In this document: in pieces, positions 24,900-33,380 of the stretch
Position numbering within the stretch: the first letter of the stretch is position 1
Layout of the letters: each line of letters starts with the position of its first letter
Assembly (NCBI GenBank): GCA_018064685.1
Contig: JAGHUS010000097.1
Span: 1 to 50,819, forward strand
DNA: 50,819 nt
Direction: 5' to 3'
Source of the DNA: Bacteroidales bacterium
GTDB taxonomy: Bacteria > Bacteroidota > Bacteroidia > Bacteroidales > Bacteroidaceae
The notes under the pieces: model-generated
Databases searched by the model: none
Seen by the model: only the letters and a program-made list of their open reading frames with translations
What the model was told of the DNA's origin: nothing
Position numbers and translations under genes: made by a program

Positions 24900-26846
24900 T
24901 TAATATTCATTATATTTATCCAACAATTTCACAACACGCATAATCTCGGCCACGTTCATGGCGAACGAGATGGCTCCACGTCCGTGGAAGGGTGGATTGC
25001 CATCGAAGAGTTCGGGGATGGTGCCGATGCAGTGGTAGAAGAGCTCCTCTTCATAGCCCACAAGCTGACGCTCTACGAAGCCCACCTTGCTGCGGCCATA
25101 CACCTTGAGGCAGGCCTCCATGTAGAAACCGCCCAACCAAGGCCATGCGGTGCCCTGATGGTAAGCATAGTCACGCTGTGCCTGGGGACCCACATACATG
25201 GGGTTGTAGCCGCCACTCTTGGGTGAAAGCGAACGCAAGCCCTTGGGAGTAAGCAACTCCTTGGTGCAGATGTCGAGAATGGTCTTCTTCTGCTTCTGAT
25301 CCAGCGGACTGTAGTCGAAAGCCACAGGGAAGATCATGTTGGGACGTACACTCCAGTCCATCATATTGCCATCCACATAGTCGAGCAGATAGCCATGCTG
25401 ATTCATGAAGGTATCGACGAAGCTGTCCTTAATCTTCTGCGTCAAAGCTTCGATCATCAGCTCGACAGGCTTATCGTTCATGACGCCACATATCGACTGA
25501 CTGAACTTCAAGCAGTTATACCACAAGGCATTGAGCTCGACGATATAACCCGAACGAGGCACGATGGGACGGCCGTTGGCCTGACTGTTCATCCAGGTGA
25601 TGGCGCGATCCTGTCCACCGGGAGCATAGAGCAAACCATTCTCCTTGACGATGATGCCGGGGTGGTTGCCCAAATGTATCCAGTGCATGATGTCGCGCAC
25701 GAGGCGTCCGTACTTCTTATATACGGTCTCCATATCGGTGAGCTTGGCATACTGCTGGATGCACCATACGGCCCAAAGCAATACGTCGGGCTGATTGATC
25801 TCATAGATCTGGACAGAGAGAGGCTCGCCCTCCATAAACTCACGAATGCCCTTCTCGGCAGTAGCCATCACGGCCTCGAACTTGTCGAACTCGCCGTTGG
25901 TGATGGTAAGACCGGGCAGTGAGATGAACATGTCGCGAGCGCGGCACTTGAACCAGGGGTAACCGGCCAGTACGTAATCGCCATGGTCGCGATGCACGAT
26001 GAACTGGTGAGCACTGTTTACGAGGTTGTGATAGAAGTTGTCGCGAGGAGTGCGAACATTAACCTCGAACTCAGCCAACTCGGGCAGCTTCTTGGGATCA
26101 GCCTCATCCAGACCAGCGCTGAAGATGACGCTCTCGCCCTTCTTGATGTTAACCTCGAAGTAGCCAGGCACGTAGAGGTCCTCGTTGCCAGCGTATCCAC
26201 GCTCCTGCTCCTTGGGGTACTCGATGCCACGCCACCAGTCGGGCTGGAACACGAACTCGTTCTTCTTGCTGAGCTGCATATACAGATCGGGATAACCCTG
26301 GTACATGCAAGTCTTGATACCATTCTTCACTGCGTGATACTCGCGACTGGCCACACCGTTCTCGTGTGTGAACTCACGCACGCTGCGGAATGCCAGGAAG
26401 GGAGTAAGGCGAAGGGTGGTAGCACTGTGTGCCTCCAACAGAGTGTAGCGGATGATGAGACGGTTCTCGAAATGCTGGAAAACCTCCTCGCGCTTGAGCA
26501 GCACACCGCCCACACGATAGATGGTGGTAGGCACCTTCAGACTGTCGAACTCGCGGATGTACTTGTGACCGCGAGGCGCAAAATTGTTACCTTGGTACTT
26601 GTGAAGGCCCAGGTTGAACTCGGCACCGTGCTGGATGACGGTAGCGTCGAGCGAACTGAGCAGGACGTGATTCTCATCGTCGAGCTCGGGAACCGGAACC
26701 ACCAAGAGACCATGGTATTTTCTCGTATTGCAATCCACAAGCGTGGTGCAAGAGTAAGCTCCAGAACGATTGCTTCTCAGGATCTCCTTCTTCAAAGAGT
26801 CCTCGAGATTGGTCATCTGGGTCTTGTCAAAACGTAAATAACTCAT
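24900..26846 (-). CDS. Glycogen debranching enzyme (GH133-type)
   Basis: 648 residues. The N-terminal domain of bacterial debranching enzymes is visible (GAYSCTTLVDCNTRKYHGLLV) and the (alpha/alpha)6 catalytic domain contains AGYPWFKCRARDMFISLPGL, GQDRAITWMNS and QGTAWPWLGGFYMEA. It removes alpha-1,6 branches during glycogen turnover in the cytoplasm. First gene of the operon; on the minus strand TAATTTTG (plus 26939-26946) forms a -7 element. The divergent gene is a Crp-type regulator 230 bp away, a candidate controller of this operon, though only by position. Confidence 0.93.
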   Translation of the reverse strand: MSYLRFDKTQMTNLEDSLKKEILRSNRSGAYSCTTLVDCNTRKYHGLLVVPVPELDDENHVLLSSLDATVIQHGAEFNLGLHKYQGNNFAPRGHKYIREFDSLKVPTTIYRVGGVLLKREEVFQHFENRLIIRYTLLEAHSATTLRLTPFLAFRSVREFTHENGVASREYHAVKNGIKTCMYQGYPDLYMQLSKKNEFVFQPDWWRGIEYPKEQERGYAGNEDLYVPGYFEVNIKKGESVIFSAGLDEADPKKLPELAEFEVNVRTPRDNFYHNLVNSAHQFIVHRDHGDYVLAGYPWFKCRARDMFISLPGLTITNGEFDKFEAVMATAEKGIREFMEGEPLSVQIYEINQPDVLLWAVWCIQQYAKLTDMETVYKKYGRLVRDIMHWIHLGNHPGIIVKENGLLYAPGGQDRAITWMNSQANGRPIVPRSGYIVELNALWYNCLKFSQSICGVMNDKPVELMIEALTQKIKDSFVDTFMNQHGYLLDYVDGNMMDWSVRPNMIFPVAFDYSPLDQKQKKTILDICTKELLTPKGLRSLSPKSGGYNPMYVGPQAQRDYAYHQGTAWPWLGGFYMEACLKVYGRSKVGFVERQLVGYEEELFYHCIGTIPELFDGNPPFHGRGAISFAMNVAEIMRVVKLLDKYNEY

Positions 26847-26938
26847 AGGTCGAATATGTTTTAAATGGTTTCTTTGGTTAAGCTTTCAAAGCCGGTTATC
26901 ATACAGCGTCTAGCAAGCCGTCGTAGTATAACCGCTTT

Positions 26939-26946
26939 CAAAATTA
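26939..26946 (-). promoter_or_regulatory. -7 element of the alpha-glucan operon
   Basis: TAATTTTG on the minus strand, 93 bp before the debranching gene. The -33 is poor. Confidence 0.5.
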
Positions 26947-27017
26947 CAAACTTTTTGTGAATTGCAGAAATTATTATGGCATTTTTTTACTTTTGAATGC
27001 TAATTTTCTTTCATTTG

Positions 27018-27049
27018 TTTGTTCAGAACGAATAAAATGGGTAATTTTG
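27018..27049 (+). promoter_or_regulatory. Promoter of the Crp-type regulator
   Basis: TTTG 27018-27021, 20-bp spacer, TAATTTTG 27042-27049. It supports the start at 27077 rather than the upstream ATG at 26957. Confidence 0.75.
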
Positions 27050-27076
27050 TGCCGTAGAACACATTTTCGGCTTTCA

Positions 27077-27778
27077 ATGGCAAAGAAAGAAATATCACTG
27101 GAACAGGTTGTATATACGCTCTCGATGATAGTGGAACTACTCACCGAGGACGAGAAAAGACTGCTGCTCGAGAACCTCAAGATTCAACAGTTGCGCAAGA
27201 ACGAACTGGCATATAAGGATGGCGATCTGCCCCGCGATATGCTGTGTGTCGTTACCGGCAAACTGAAGATTTTTAAGGATGGGGTGAGCGGTCGCAGCCA
27301 GCTGATACGCGTGCTCAAGCCCGTCAGCTTTACCGGTCACCGTGCTTACTTTGCCGACGAGATACACCACACCTCGGCAGCTGCCCTCGAGGCCACTACC
27401 ATCATTCGCATCCCCCTCAACATCCTCACACAGATTATCCAGCAGAATGCCAAGCTGGCATGGTTCTTCATCAAGGATCTGTCCGTGCGTCTTGGCACGG
27501 CCAACGAACGTACGGTGAGCCTGACGCAGAAGCATGTGCGAGGCCGACTGGCAGAAGCCATCCTGTTCCTGCGCGACACCTACGGACTGGAGGAGGACGG
27601 CTGCACACTGAGCATCTACCTCTCGCGCGAGGATATGGCCAACATGTCGAACATGACGACCAGCAACGCCATCCGCACCCTCAGTGCTTTCGCCCAGGAG
27701 AAGCTCATCGCCATCGACGGACGTAAGATAAAGCTTATCAACGTGCCCGAACTGGAGAAGATTAACAAGTTTGGATGA
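27077..27778 (+). CDS. Crp/Fnr-family transcriptional regulator
   Basis: 233 residues from the ATG reading MAKKEISLEQ, the only start downstream of the promoter. Residues ~20-140 are a cyclic-nucleotide-binding-like beta-barrel (NELAYKDGDLPRDMLCVVTGKLKIF; SFTGHRAYFADE). Then come a dimerisation helix and a C-terminal winged helix (LSREDMANMSNMTTSNAIRTLSAF). No Fnr-type N-terminal cysteine cluster is seen. The effector is unknown. The 3' end overlaps the convergent miaA gene by 17 bp. Confidence 0.9.
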   Translation: MAKKEISLEQVVYTLSMIVELLTEDEKRLLLENLKIQQLRKNELAYKDGDLPRDMLCVVTGKLKIFKDGVSGRSQLIRVLKPVSFTGHRAYFADEIHHTSAAALEATTIIRIPLNILTQIIQQNAKLAWFFIKDLSVRLGTANERTVSLTQKHVRGRLAEAILFLRDTYGLEEDGCTLSIYLSREDMANMSNMTTSNAIRTLSAFAQEKLIAIDGRKIKLINVPELEKINKFG

Positions 27779-28724
27779 GTCGTACGATTTCATCCACCTT
27801 TTCATCCATCGTCTTTGTGCCATCTATCCAATGAATCTGTATTCCGCGGCGTCGCTCCATGCCTCGGAACCATGTCATCTGTCTTTTGGCAAACTGATGG
27901 ATGGCAATCTCCAACTGTCTGAGCATCTCGTCATAGGACAATTGGCCTATGACATATTCAGTAACATATTTATATTCCAAGCCGTAATAGATAAGGTCTT
28001 CGGGCTTCACTCCCGAGTCGATGATACGACGAATCTCGTCCACCATACCCTCGTCCACACGAGCTTTCAGTCGTGACGAGATACGCTCACGACGCAACTC
28101 ACGACTGATGTCGACACCCACAATAAGCGTGTTGATGGGCGGGAACCAACGGTTCTCGCTGTGGTGCTCCAGGTTGTAGGTTTCAATCTCGATGGCCCGA
28201 ATAGCACGCTGGGTGGTATCCACATCGGTGGTGTTATGCATCACCGCACCATTCTGCTTCTTCAGCTGCACCAGCATCTCGGTCAGTTCCTCCATCGACT
28301 TTCCGCTCAACGCCTCGCGCAGCTCTGCATTCTGTGGCACTGGCGAGAGGTTGTAGCCTCCTATCACCGACTCGACATACAATCCCGATCCACCACACAA
28401 TATGGGCAGCACTCCCCTAGCCTTCACATCGTCATAGGCATGAAGGAAGTCCTGCTGATAGCGGAAGATATTATACTTCTCGCCCGGCTCGCATATATCA
28501 ATAAGGTGGTAGGGCACGTTGATCGTCTCACCATCTATCTTGACAGAATAATCAACAAGGTCTTTACCTGTGCCGATGTCCATGCCACGATACACCTGAC
28601 GCGAATCGCCGGAGAGAATCTCCGACGGTTGGCCACTCGTAATGAGTCGTGCTGCCAGATGAGCTGCCAATGCCGTCTTGCCACTGGCTGTGGGACCGAT
28701 GATTGTAATCAATTCAGAATTCAT
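27762..28724 (-). CDS. miaA: tRNA dimethylallyltransferase
   Basis: 320 residues. The P-loop GPTASGKT (10-17) is followed by SGDSRQVYRGMDIGTGK, both MiaA hallmarks; later GGSGLYVESVIGGY and the C-terminal FAKRQMTWFRG are also diagnostic. It adds the isopentenyl group to A37 of tRNAs reading UNN codons. Single gene flanked on its 5' side by a REP-like element. Its last 17 bp overlap the 3' end of the convergent Crp-type regulator. Confidence 0.97.
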   Translation of the reverse strand: MNSELITIIGPTASGKTALAAHLAARLITSGQPSEILSGDSRQVYRGMDIGTGKDLVDYSVKIDGETINVPYHLIDICEPGEKYNIFRYQQDFLHAYDDVKARGVLPILCGGSGLYVESVIGGYNLSPVPQNAELREALSGKSMEELTEMLVQLKKQNGAVMHNTTDVDTTQRAIRAIEIETYNLEHHSENRWFPPINTLIVGVDISRELRRERISSRLKARVDEGMVDEIRRIIDSGVKPEDLIYYGLEYKYVTEYVIGQLSYDEMLRQLEIAIHQFAKRQMTWFRGMERRRGIQIHWIDGTKTMDEKVDEIVRLIQTC

Positions 28725-28810
28725 AATGCATAATTCACAATTAAGCTGGCGCGATGCTCTCCCCCTGTAGGGAGTTGGGGGCTGCTAATTCATAATTGGG
28801 CTGCGCGATG
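28725..28810. repeat. REP-like C-rich element, second family member
   Basis: TTCATAATGCATAATTC, then GGCGCGATGCTCTCCCCCTG, a TAGGGAGTTGGGGG arm, then GCTAATTCATAATTGGG and GCGCGATG. Same design as 18185-18276, without a gene. Confidence 0.6.
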
Positions 28811-28878
28811 ACAATGGCCTATTCATAATGCCTTAAGGGTGGAGAGATACTTATGCATTATGAATTTATAATTATGAA

Positions 28879-28914
28879 TTAAAAAAGCCGCCCAAGGCAT
28901 GGGCCAAGGGCGGC
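28879..28914 (-). terminator. gap terminator
   Basis: Minus strand: AGCCGCCC (plus 28907-28914) pairs with GGGCGGCT (plus 28885-28892), with an inner GGC/GCC pair, followed by TTTTTT. Confidence 0.85.
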
Positions 28915-28943
28915 TATAATTGTGTCTGTTAAGACCGTGAGAA

Positions 28944-29975
28944 TTAGCAGTTCTCGTTGAAGTACTTGATAGTACGAACCATCTGAGAGGTGTAGCTGTT
29001 CTCGTTGTCATACCAAGAAACAACCTGTACCTGATAGGTATCCTCGTCGATCTTAGCAACCATGGTCTGAGTTGCATCGAACAGAGAACCGAACTTCATA
29101 CCGATGATATCGCTAGAAACGATCTGATCCTCGGTGTAACCGTAAGACTCGGTCTGAGCAGCCTTCATAGCAGCGTTGATACCCTCAACGGTAACGTCCT
29201 TACCCTTAACAACAGCTACCAAGATAGTGGTAGAACCGGTGGGAGTGGGGATACGCTGTGCAGAACCGATCAGCTTACCGTTCAGCTCGGGGATAACGAG
29301 ACCGATAGCCTTAGCAGCACCAGTTGAGTTGGGAACGATGTTCTGAGCACCAGCACGTGAACGACGGAGGTCGCCCTTACGCTGAGGACCGTCGAGAATC
29401 ATCTGGTCGCCAGTGTAAGCGTGGATGGTTGACATGATACCGCTCTGGATGGGAGCATAAGCGTGCAGAGCAGCAGCCATGGGAGCCAAGCAGTTGGTGG
29501 TACAAGAAGCTGCAGAGATAACCTTATCGTCAGCAGTCAGAGTCTTGTGGTTAACATTGTAAACGATAGTGGGGAGGTCGTTACCTGCGGGAGCAGAGAT
29601 AACTACCTTCTTAGCGCCAGCCTGGATGTGAGCCTCAGCCTTAGCCTTAGAAGTATAGAAACCGGTGCACTCGAGAACAACGTCTACGTCCAGCTGACCC
29701 CAGGGGAGCTCAGCAGCGTTGGGCATAGCGTAGATGGTGATCTCCTTGCCGTCAACGATGATAGAGTTGTCAGTTGCCTCTACAGTGTGCTTGCCCTCGC
29801 CGAACTTGCCAGCGAAACCACCCTGAGCGGTATCATACTTCAACAGGTGAGCCAGCATCTTGGGGCTGGTCAAGTCGTTGATAGCTACTACCTCATAACC
29901 CTCAGCCTCGAACATCTGACGGAAAGCGAGGCGACCGATACGGCCGAAACCGTTAATTGCTACTTTTGTTGCCAT
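28944..29975 (-). CDS. gap: Glyceraldehyde-3-phosphate dehydrogenase, type I
   Basis: 343 residues. NAD-binding start [12 protein letters not shown], catalytic Cys158 in [12 protein letters not shown], and C-terminal signature [15 protein letters not shown]. It converts glyceraldehyde 3-phosphate to 1,3-bisphosphoglycerate in glycolysis. The 3' terminator is strong. A 29-codon lipoprotein-like ORF on the same strand lies 71 bp upstream and may share its transcript, since a -7 element precedes that ORF and none is visible directly before gap. Confidence 0.98.
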   Translation of the reverse strand: MATKVAINGFGRIGRLAFRQMFEAEGYEVVAINDLTSPKMLAHLLKYDTAQGGFAGKFGEGKHTVEATDNSIIVDGKEITIYAMPNAAELPWGQLDVDVVLECTGFYTSKAKAEAHIQAGAKKVVISAPAGNDLPTIVYNVNHKTLTADDKVISAASCTTNCLAPMAAALHAYAPIQSGIMSTIHAYTGDQMILDGPQRKGDLRRSRAGAQNIVPNSTGAAKAIGLVIPELNGKLIGSAQRIPTPTGSTTILVAVVKGKDVTVEGINAAMKAAQTESYGYTEDQIVSSDIIGMKFGSLFDATQTMVAKIDEDTYQVQVVSWYDNENSYTSQMVRTIKYFNENC

Positions 29976-30046
29976 TGGTTTAATAATGTTTTAAAAGTTA
30001 ATTATAAAGTTAATAAATCGCTAATTCGAAACATGGGGCGACTGCA

Positions 30047-30136
30047 TCAGCCGCAATTGCAATAGTGAGCCGACTTACAAGCCACCAAAATAAGCATTGT
30101 AACGCCTAAAATGATATAAAATGCAGTTCGATTCAT
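30047..30136 (-). CDS. 29-residue lipoprotein-like small protein
   Basis: The ATG frame reads MNRTAFYIILGVTMLILVAC, then KSAHYCNCG and TGA. A short N-terminal Arg, a hydrophobic stretch and the lipobox LVAC form a complete lipoprotein signal, leaving a mature 10-residue Cys-containing peptide. On the minus strand TAAATTTG (plus 30159-30166) is a -7 element 22 bp before the ATG. Function unknown. It could be a genuine micro-lipoprotein or a leader peptide for gap, which follows 71 bp later. Too short for most gene finders. Confidence 0.5.
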   Translation of the reverse strand: MNRTAFYIILGVTMLILVACKSAHYCNCG

Positions 30137-30158
30137 CACTTTTTCCTTAATTTCTGCG

Positions 30159-30166
30159 CAAATTTA
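30159..30166 (-). promoter_or_regulatory. -7 element before the 29-residue ORF
   Basis: TAAATTTG on the minus strand; the -33 is not clear. It may also drive gap. Confidence 0.5.
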
Positions 30167-30228
30167 CGAAATTCTTTTTAATTTCGCATCGTAAAACAAG
30201 GAAAAAATAACTAAATTATCTTTTTATT

Positions 30229-30624
30229 ATGAAATTTGTAGAAGAATTTAAGGCTTTTGCCATGCGTGGCAATGTTATGGACATGGCTGTCGGTGTTGTT
30301 ATCGGTGGTGCTTTTGGCAAAATCGTAACCGCTTTGGTAGATAACATTCTGATGCCTACAATCGGTCTCTTTACCGGTGGTCTGGACCTCACCAATGCAC
30401 TTACCGTTCGTGTGCGCGACGTTGAAATCCAGTTCGGCGCTTTCACCCAGGCTGTCATCGACTTCCTCATCATCGCATTCTGCATCTTCATGATGATCAA
30501 GTTCGTCAACAAGATGTCGAAGAAGAAGGAGGAAGAGGAGCCCGAACCCGAAGCAGCACCCGAACCCTCAGCCGAGGAGAAGCTCCTTACCGAGATTCGC
30601 GACTTGCTGAAGGAGCAGAAATAA
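30229..30624 (+). CDS. mscL: Large-conductance mechanosensitive channel
   Basis: 131 residues, normal MscL length. The N-terminal amphipathic helix [20 protein letters not shown] leads into TM1 ([17 protein letters not shown]). A short periplasmic loop, TM2 ([18 protein letters not shown]) and a cytoplasmic charged bundle ([27 protein letters not shown]) follow. It opens under membrane tension to release osmolytes on hypo-osmotic shock. Followed after 95 bp by an outer-membrane protein gene, probably separately regulated. Confidence 0.97.
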   Translation: MKFVEEFKAFAMRGNVMDMAVGVVIGGAFGKIVTALVDNILMPTIGLFTGGLDLTNALTVRVRDVEIQFGAFTQAVIDFLIIAFCIFMMIKFVNKMSKKKEEEEPEPEAAPEPSAEEKLLTEIRDLLKEQK

Positions 30625-30719
30625 GTCGTTACACACTTGATGTGCGCCTCTGCCTCAAAATGCTTGAAGTCAGAGGGCACAAATTTACACCTTATATATA
30701 AATTAAAATTTTAACCAAA

Positions 30720-31427
30720 ATGAAGAAGTTTTTAGTAGCAGCGCTTGCACTCGTATGCAGTGGCAGCGCATTCGCCATCGACAATGAGCCCGAAGAGGGT
30801 CTCTCTACACAAGTTTTCCTGGGTATGACAACCAGTAGCATCCAGAACCTCAATAGTTTTGACGGCAAGGTAGGTGGTACCGCAGGTATCAAGTTCGACT
30901 ACATGCTGCCCAACGCTCACGGCACCTATATCAACGCTGGTCTCGACTGGATCATGAAGGGTGCTAAGATGTCGTACAAGAACGACTTCCCCGTGATTGG
31001 AACTACCGAGGTAACCACCAAGATTCCTACTCACTACATCGAACTGCCCGTTCACGTTGGTTTCCGTTACAACGTCATGCAGGATCTCGGCGTATACGGT
31101 GAGGTTGGTCCTTACTTCGCATTCGGCGTAGGTGGTAACAACAAGGTGAGCCTCGACGCTGATGGCTCGGAGGTAGCACAGTACGAGAGCAGCTACAGCA
31201 TTTTCAAGAAGGCAAAGGATAGAGTGAACTTCCAGCGCTGGGATGCTGGTTTCGGTTTCCGTGTAGGCTGTGAGTACATGAACCACTATAGCCTCAACCT
31301 GGGCTGCGACTGGGGCTTCACCGACATGTGGCGCGACAGCTATCGCGATGCTGCACACGATGCAGGTGTCAAGCTTGACAAGATCAAGAACTTCGCCTTC
31401 AACCTCTCATTCGGTTACCGTTTCTAA
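30720..31427 (+). CDS. Outer-membrane beta-barrel protein
   Basis: 235 residues. The signal peptide MKKFLVAALALVCSGSAFA ends before IDNEPEE. The rest alternates hydrophobic and polar residues with aromatic girdles (YIELPVHVGFRYNV, GVYGEVGPYFAFGVGG, HYSLNLGCDWGFTDMW) and ends in FNLSFGYRF, the terminal aromatic expected for BamA recognition. Resembles small porin/OmpA-barrel-like proteins of Bacteroidetes; ligand unknown. Ends at a strong terminator. Confidence 0.85.
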   Translation: MKKFLVAALALVCSGSAFAIDNEPEEGLSTQVFLGMTTSSIQNLNSFDGKVGGTAGIKFDYMLPNAHGTYINAGLDWIMKGAKMSYKNDFPVIGTTEVTTKIPTHYIELPVHVGFRYNVMQDLGVYGEVGPYFAFGVGGNNKVSLDADGSEVAQYESSYSIFKKAKDRVNFQRWDAGFGFRVGCEYMNHYSLNLGCDWGFTDMWRDSYRDAAHDAGVKLDKIKNFAFNLSFGYRF

Positions 31428-31505
31428 AAAGAGCGAAACGAACGCACTAAGGGAGCTATGTGAGAATAATCGCCAGACGAACTCTCTCCTACTCCACCGA
31501 CATAC

Positions 31506-31545
31506 AGTATGAGCCTGGCCATCACGTCAGGCTCATACTTTTTTT
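31506..31545 (+). terminator. Terminator of the outer-membrane protein gene
   Basis: AGTATGAGCCTG 31506-31517 and its perfect complement 31528-31539, followed by seven T. Confidence 0.92.
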
Positions 31546-31655
31546 GTACGCTCCTTCCCTATAATATGATTTCCCGCAATCTATAATACAGATAATTTTA
31601 CACTTGGAGATAAATCTCTCGCGCACGCACACACACACGAAGAAAGAAAAATTTT

Positions 31656-32063
31656 CCTCCACCCTCCACTTTTCTTGCATTTAACTATATAACAATAACT
31701 TATTTGAGTGGAGGTATCCATTTTTCCTCCACGTTTTTAACGGAAAACCAGGCAAAAGCACGTCATTCCGCATGTTATTTGTGTCTTCTGCAACGCATGA
31801 AACGCCAATCAGCATAATAAAATAATCCGACATCGCTAGGCAAAAATAATAATATCGCTACGGAATTAAAATGAAACCGCTACGGTCTTCGTTTATTGTC
31901 GCTGCAAGAACTAACCGTCCAGCCTAGGTTGGACGGTTGAAAACCGCAGCGATTTTATTTCGAAACCGCAGCGAGAACGAACCGTCCAACCTAGGCTGGA
32001 CGGTTAACTGTCGCAGCATGATTATTTCAAAATCGCTAGACGTTATTATCCGAAGCCTAGCGA
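31656..32063. repeat. Phased palindromic array element, copy 2
   Basis: CCTCCAC twice (31656-31669), GTGGAGG 31708-31714, CCTCCAC 31726-31732: internal offsets of 52 and 70, exactly as in copy 1. Cores start at 31834, 31856, 31878, 31900, 31945, 31967, 32012, 32034 and 32056; palindromes lie at 31913-31938 and 31980-32005. The palindromes are identical to those of copy 1, while the cores vary (CGCTACGG, CGCTGCAA, CGCAGCGA, CGCTAGAC, CCTAGCGA). All positions from the first shared core equal copy 1 plus 26,462. Here the flanking genes are convergent, so the element is not tied to one gene's promoter. Confidence 0.85.
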
Positions 32064-32115
32064 GTTCAAAATGTTCGCGCCTGTATTCTCGAATTAACTA
32101 TTGCCAGTTGCCAAT

Positions 32116-32153
32116 TAAGTGATGATTAAAAAATAACTTGGTATAAAATGTTT
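32116..32153. repeat. Solo terminal repeat related to the element at the window end
   Basis: Begins TAAGTGATGATTAAA and continues AATAACTTGGTATAAAATG. The inner ~25 bases are the exact reverse complement of the last bases of the window, and the outer part matches 50625 onward. Confidence 0.65.
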
Positions 32154-32187
32154 CCACCTGCACTCCACACAGCGCAACATCTGCAAC

Positions 32188-33096
32188 TCAGCCTCTTTTC
32201 TTCTTTCTGACGGCCATAACCATACCCAGAATAAGCAGTATGGAGCCCGAAATGGCCATGAATGTGATGCGGTCGTTCAGCACCAGATGGGAGATGAGCA
32301 TGGTGAAGAAGCTCTGCAGATAGAGGATGTTGGTGGCACGCACCACGCCAAGACGCGAGAGCACCCAGTTCCACAGAAAATAGCAGAGCATGGAGGCCAC
32401 GAAGCCCAGATAGAGAAGGTTACCCCACACCTTGGGCTCGGAGAACAAAGTCCAGTCGGTGTGAAGGGGCTCCACCAGCAGGAAATAAGGAATGATGCTG
32501 AGCACACCATAGGCAAAGACCTTACGCGTGATGAAGCTGGCCTCGTACTGCGGAGAAAGACGCTTCATGATGAGCGAATAGAAGCCCCACGTGAGGGCTG
32601 CACATAGTGCCAGTATGTCGCCACGAGGGTTGAGCTGCAAGACGAAACGCCCGTTGAGCACCACCAACGCCATACCGACAAAGGCGATGAGCGACCCCAC
32701 GATCTGCCGCCCGCGCATGCGTTCCTCTTTATAAAATAAAGAAAGAAGAAGGGCTGTGATGAGCGGTGTGGATCCCACAAGGATGGCCACATTGGAGGGC
32801 ATGGAGTACATGAGTGCCATGTTCTCGCTGAGAAAATAGAGCGAACCGCCCAGCACTCCCAAGCCGGCAAACATGAGTTCGTGCACCCAGTTCCTGGCCC
32901 ACAAACGGCGGTGCGAGAAGAGGCACATGCAGAGATAGGCCATCAGGAATCGGAAGAAGAAGATGTCGGCAGGCATGAGTCCGGCCGTGAGCAGAACCTT
33001 CGACGAAACAAATGTCTCGCCCCAGACGGCCACGACAAAGACGGCCGCCAACGTGGCGGCGTGAGTCATAAGATAGGATTTACCGGAGTTCTGCAT
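32188..33096 (-). CDS. EamA/DMT-family transporter
   Basis: 302 residues with about ten hydrophobic segments arranged as two EamA repeats (first ending near MALVVLNGRFVL, second starting GDILALCAALTWGFYSLIMK). Inner-membrane drug/metabolite transporter; substrate unknown. The C-terminus is KKKKRG-like, consistent with a cytoplasmic end. The stop lies just after the second phased element and the solo terminal repeat. Confidence 0.88.
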   Translation of the reverse strand: MQNSGKSYLMTHAATLAAVFVVAVWGETFVSSKVLLTAGLMPADIFFFRFLMAYLCMCLFSHRRLWARNWVHELMFAGLGVLGGSLYFLSENMALMYSMPSNVAILVGSTPLITALLLSLFYKEERMRGRQIVGSLIAFVGMALVVLNGRFVLQLNPRGDILALCAALTWGFYSLIMKRLSPQYEASFITRKVFAYGVLSIIPYFLLVEPLHTDWTLFSEPKVWGNLLYLGFVASMLCYFLWNWVLSRLGVVRATNILYLQSFFTMLISHLVLNDRITFMAISGSILLILGMVMAVRKKKRG

Positions 33097-33162
33097 TACT
33101 TATCCATAGTCAAGGCATCGGAATACGTCCAACACGCAATACCGACACTGGCTTACGAGGGT

Positions 33163-33194
33163 CAAAGTTACAAAGGAATGGGCAAATGAGCAAG
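33163..33194 (-). promoter_or_regulatory. Promoter of the EamA transporter
   Basis: Minus strand CTTG (plus 33191-33194), 20-bp spacer, TAACTTTG (plus 33163-33170). Confidence 0.65.
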
Positions 33195-33274
33195 CAAAAA
33201 GCTGAAAAACTTATAAAAAATGAAACATTTGCTTATAAAGAAAAAACACTGCGGAGAAAAGCTTCACCATTCGC

Positions 33275-33305
33275 CTTGTCAATCCAAGAAAATTTGCTAT
33301 ATTTG
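33275..33305 (+). promoter_or_regulatory. Promoter of the GH43 gene
   Basis: CTTG 33275-33278, 19-bp spacer, TATATTTG 33298-33305. Confidence 0.7.
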
Positions 33306-33380
33306 CAAAACTAAATTGGGCACAAACCATGAACGTGCCATTCCTGATTGAAAAACTAATAAACCAAAACAGAAATAACA

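Noticed and set aside
26957..27076. 40-residue N-terminal extension of the Crp-type regulator
   Set aside because: The consensus promoter at 27018-27049 lies inside it, so the start must be downstream at 27077.
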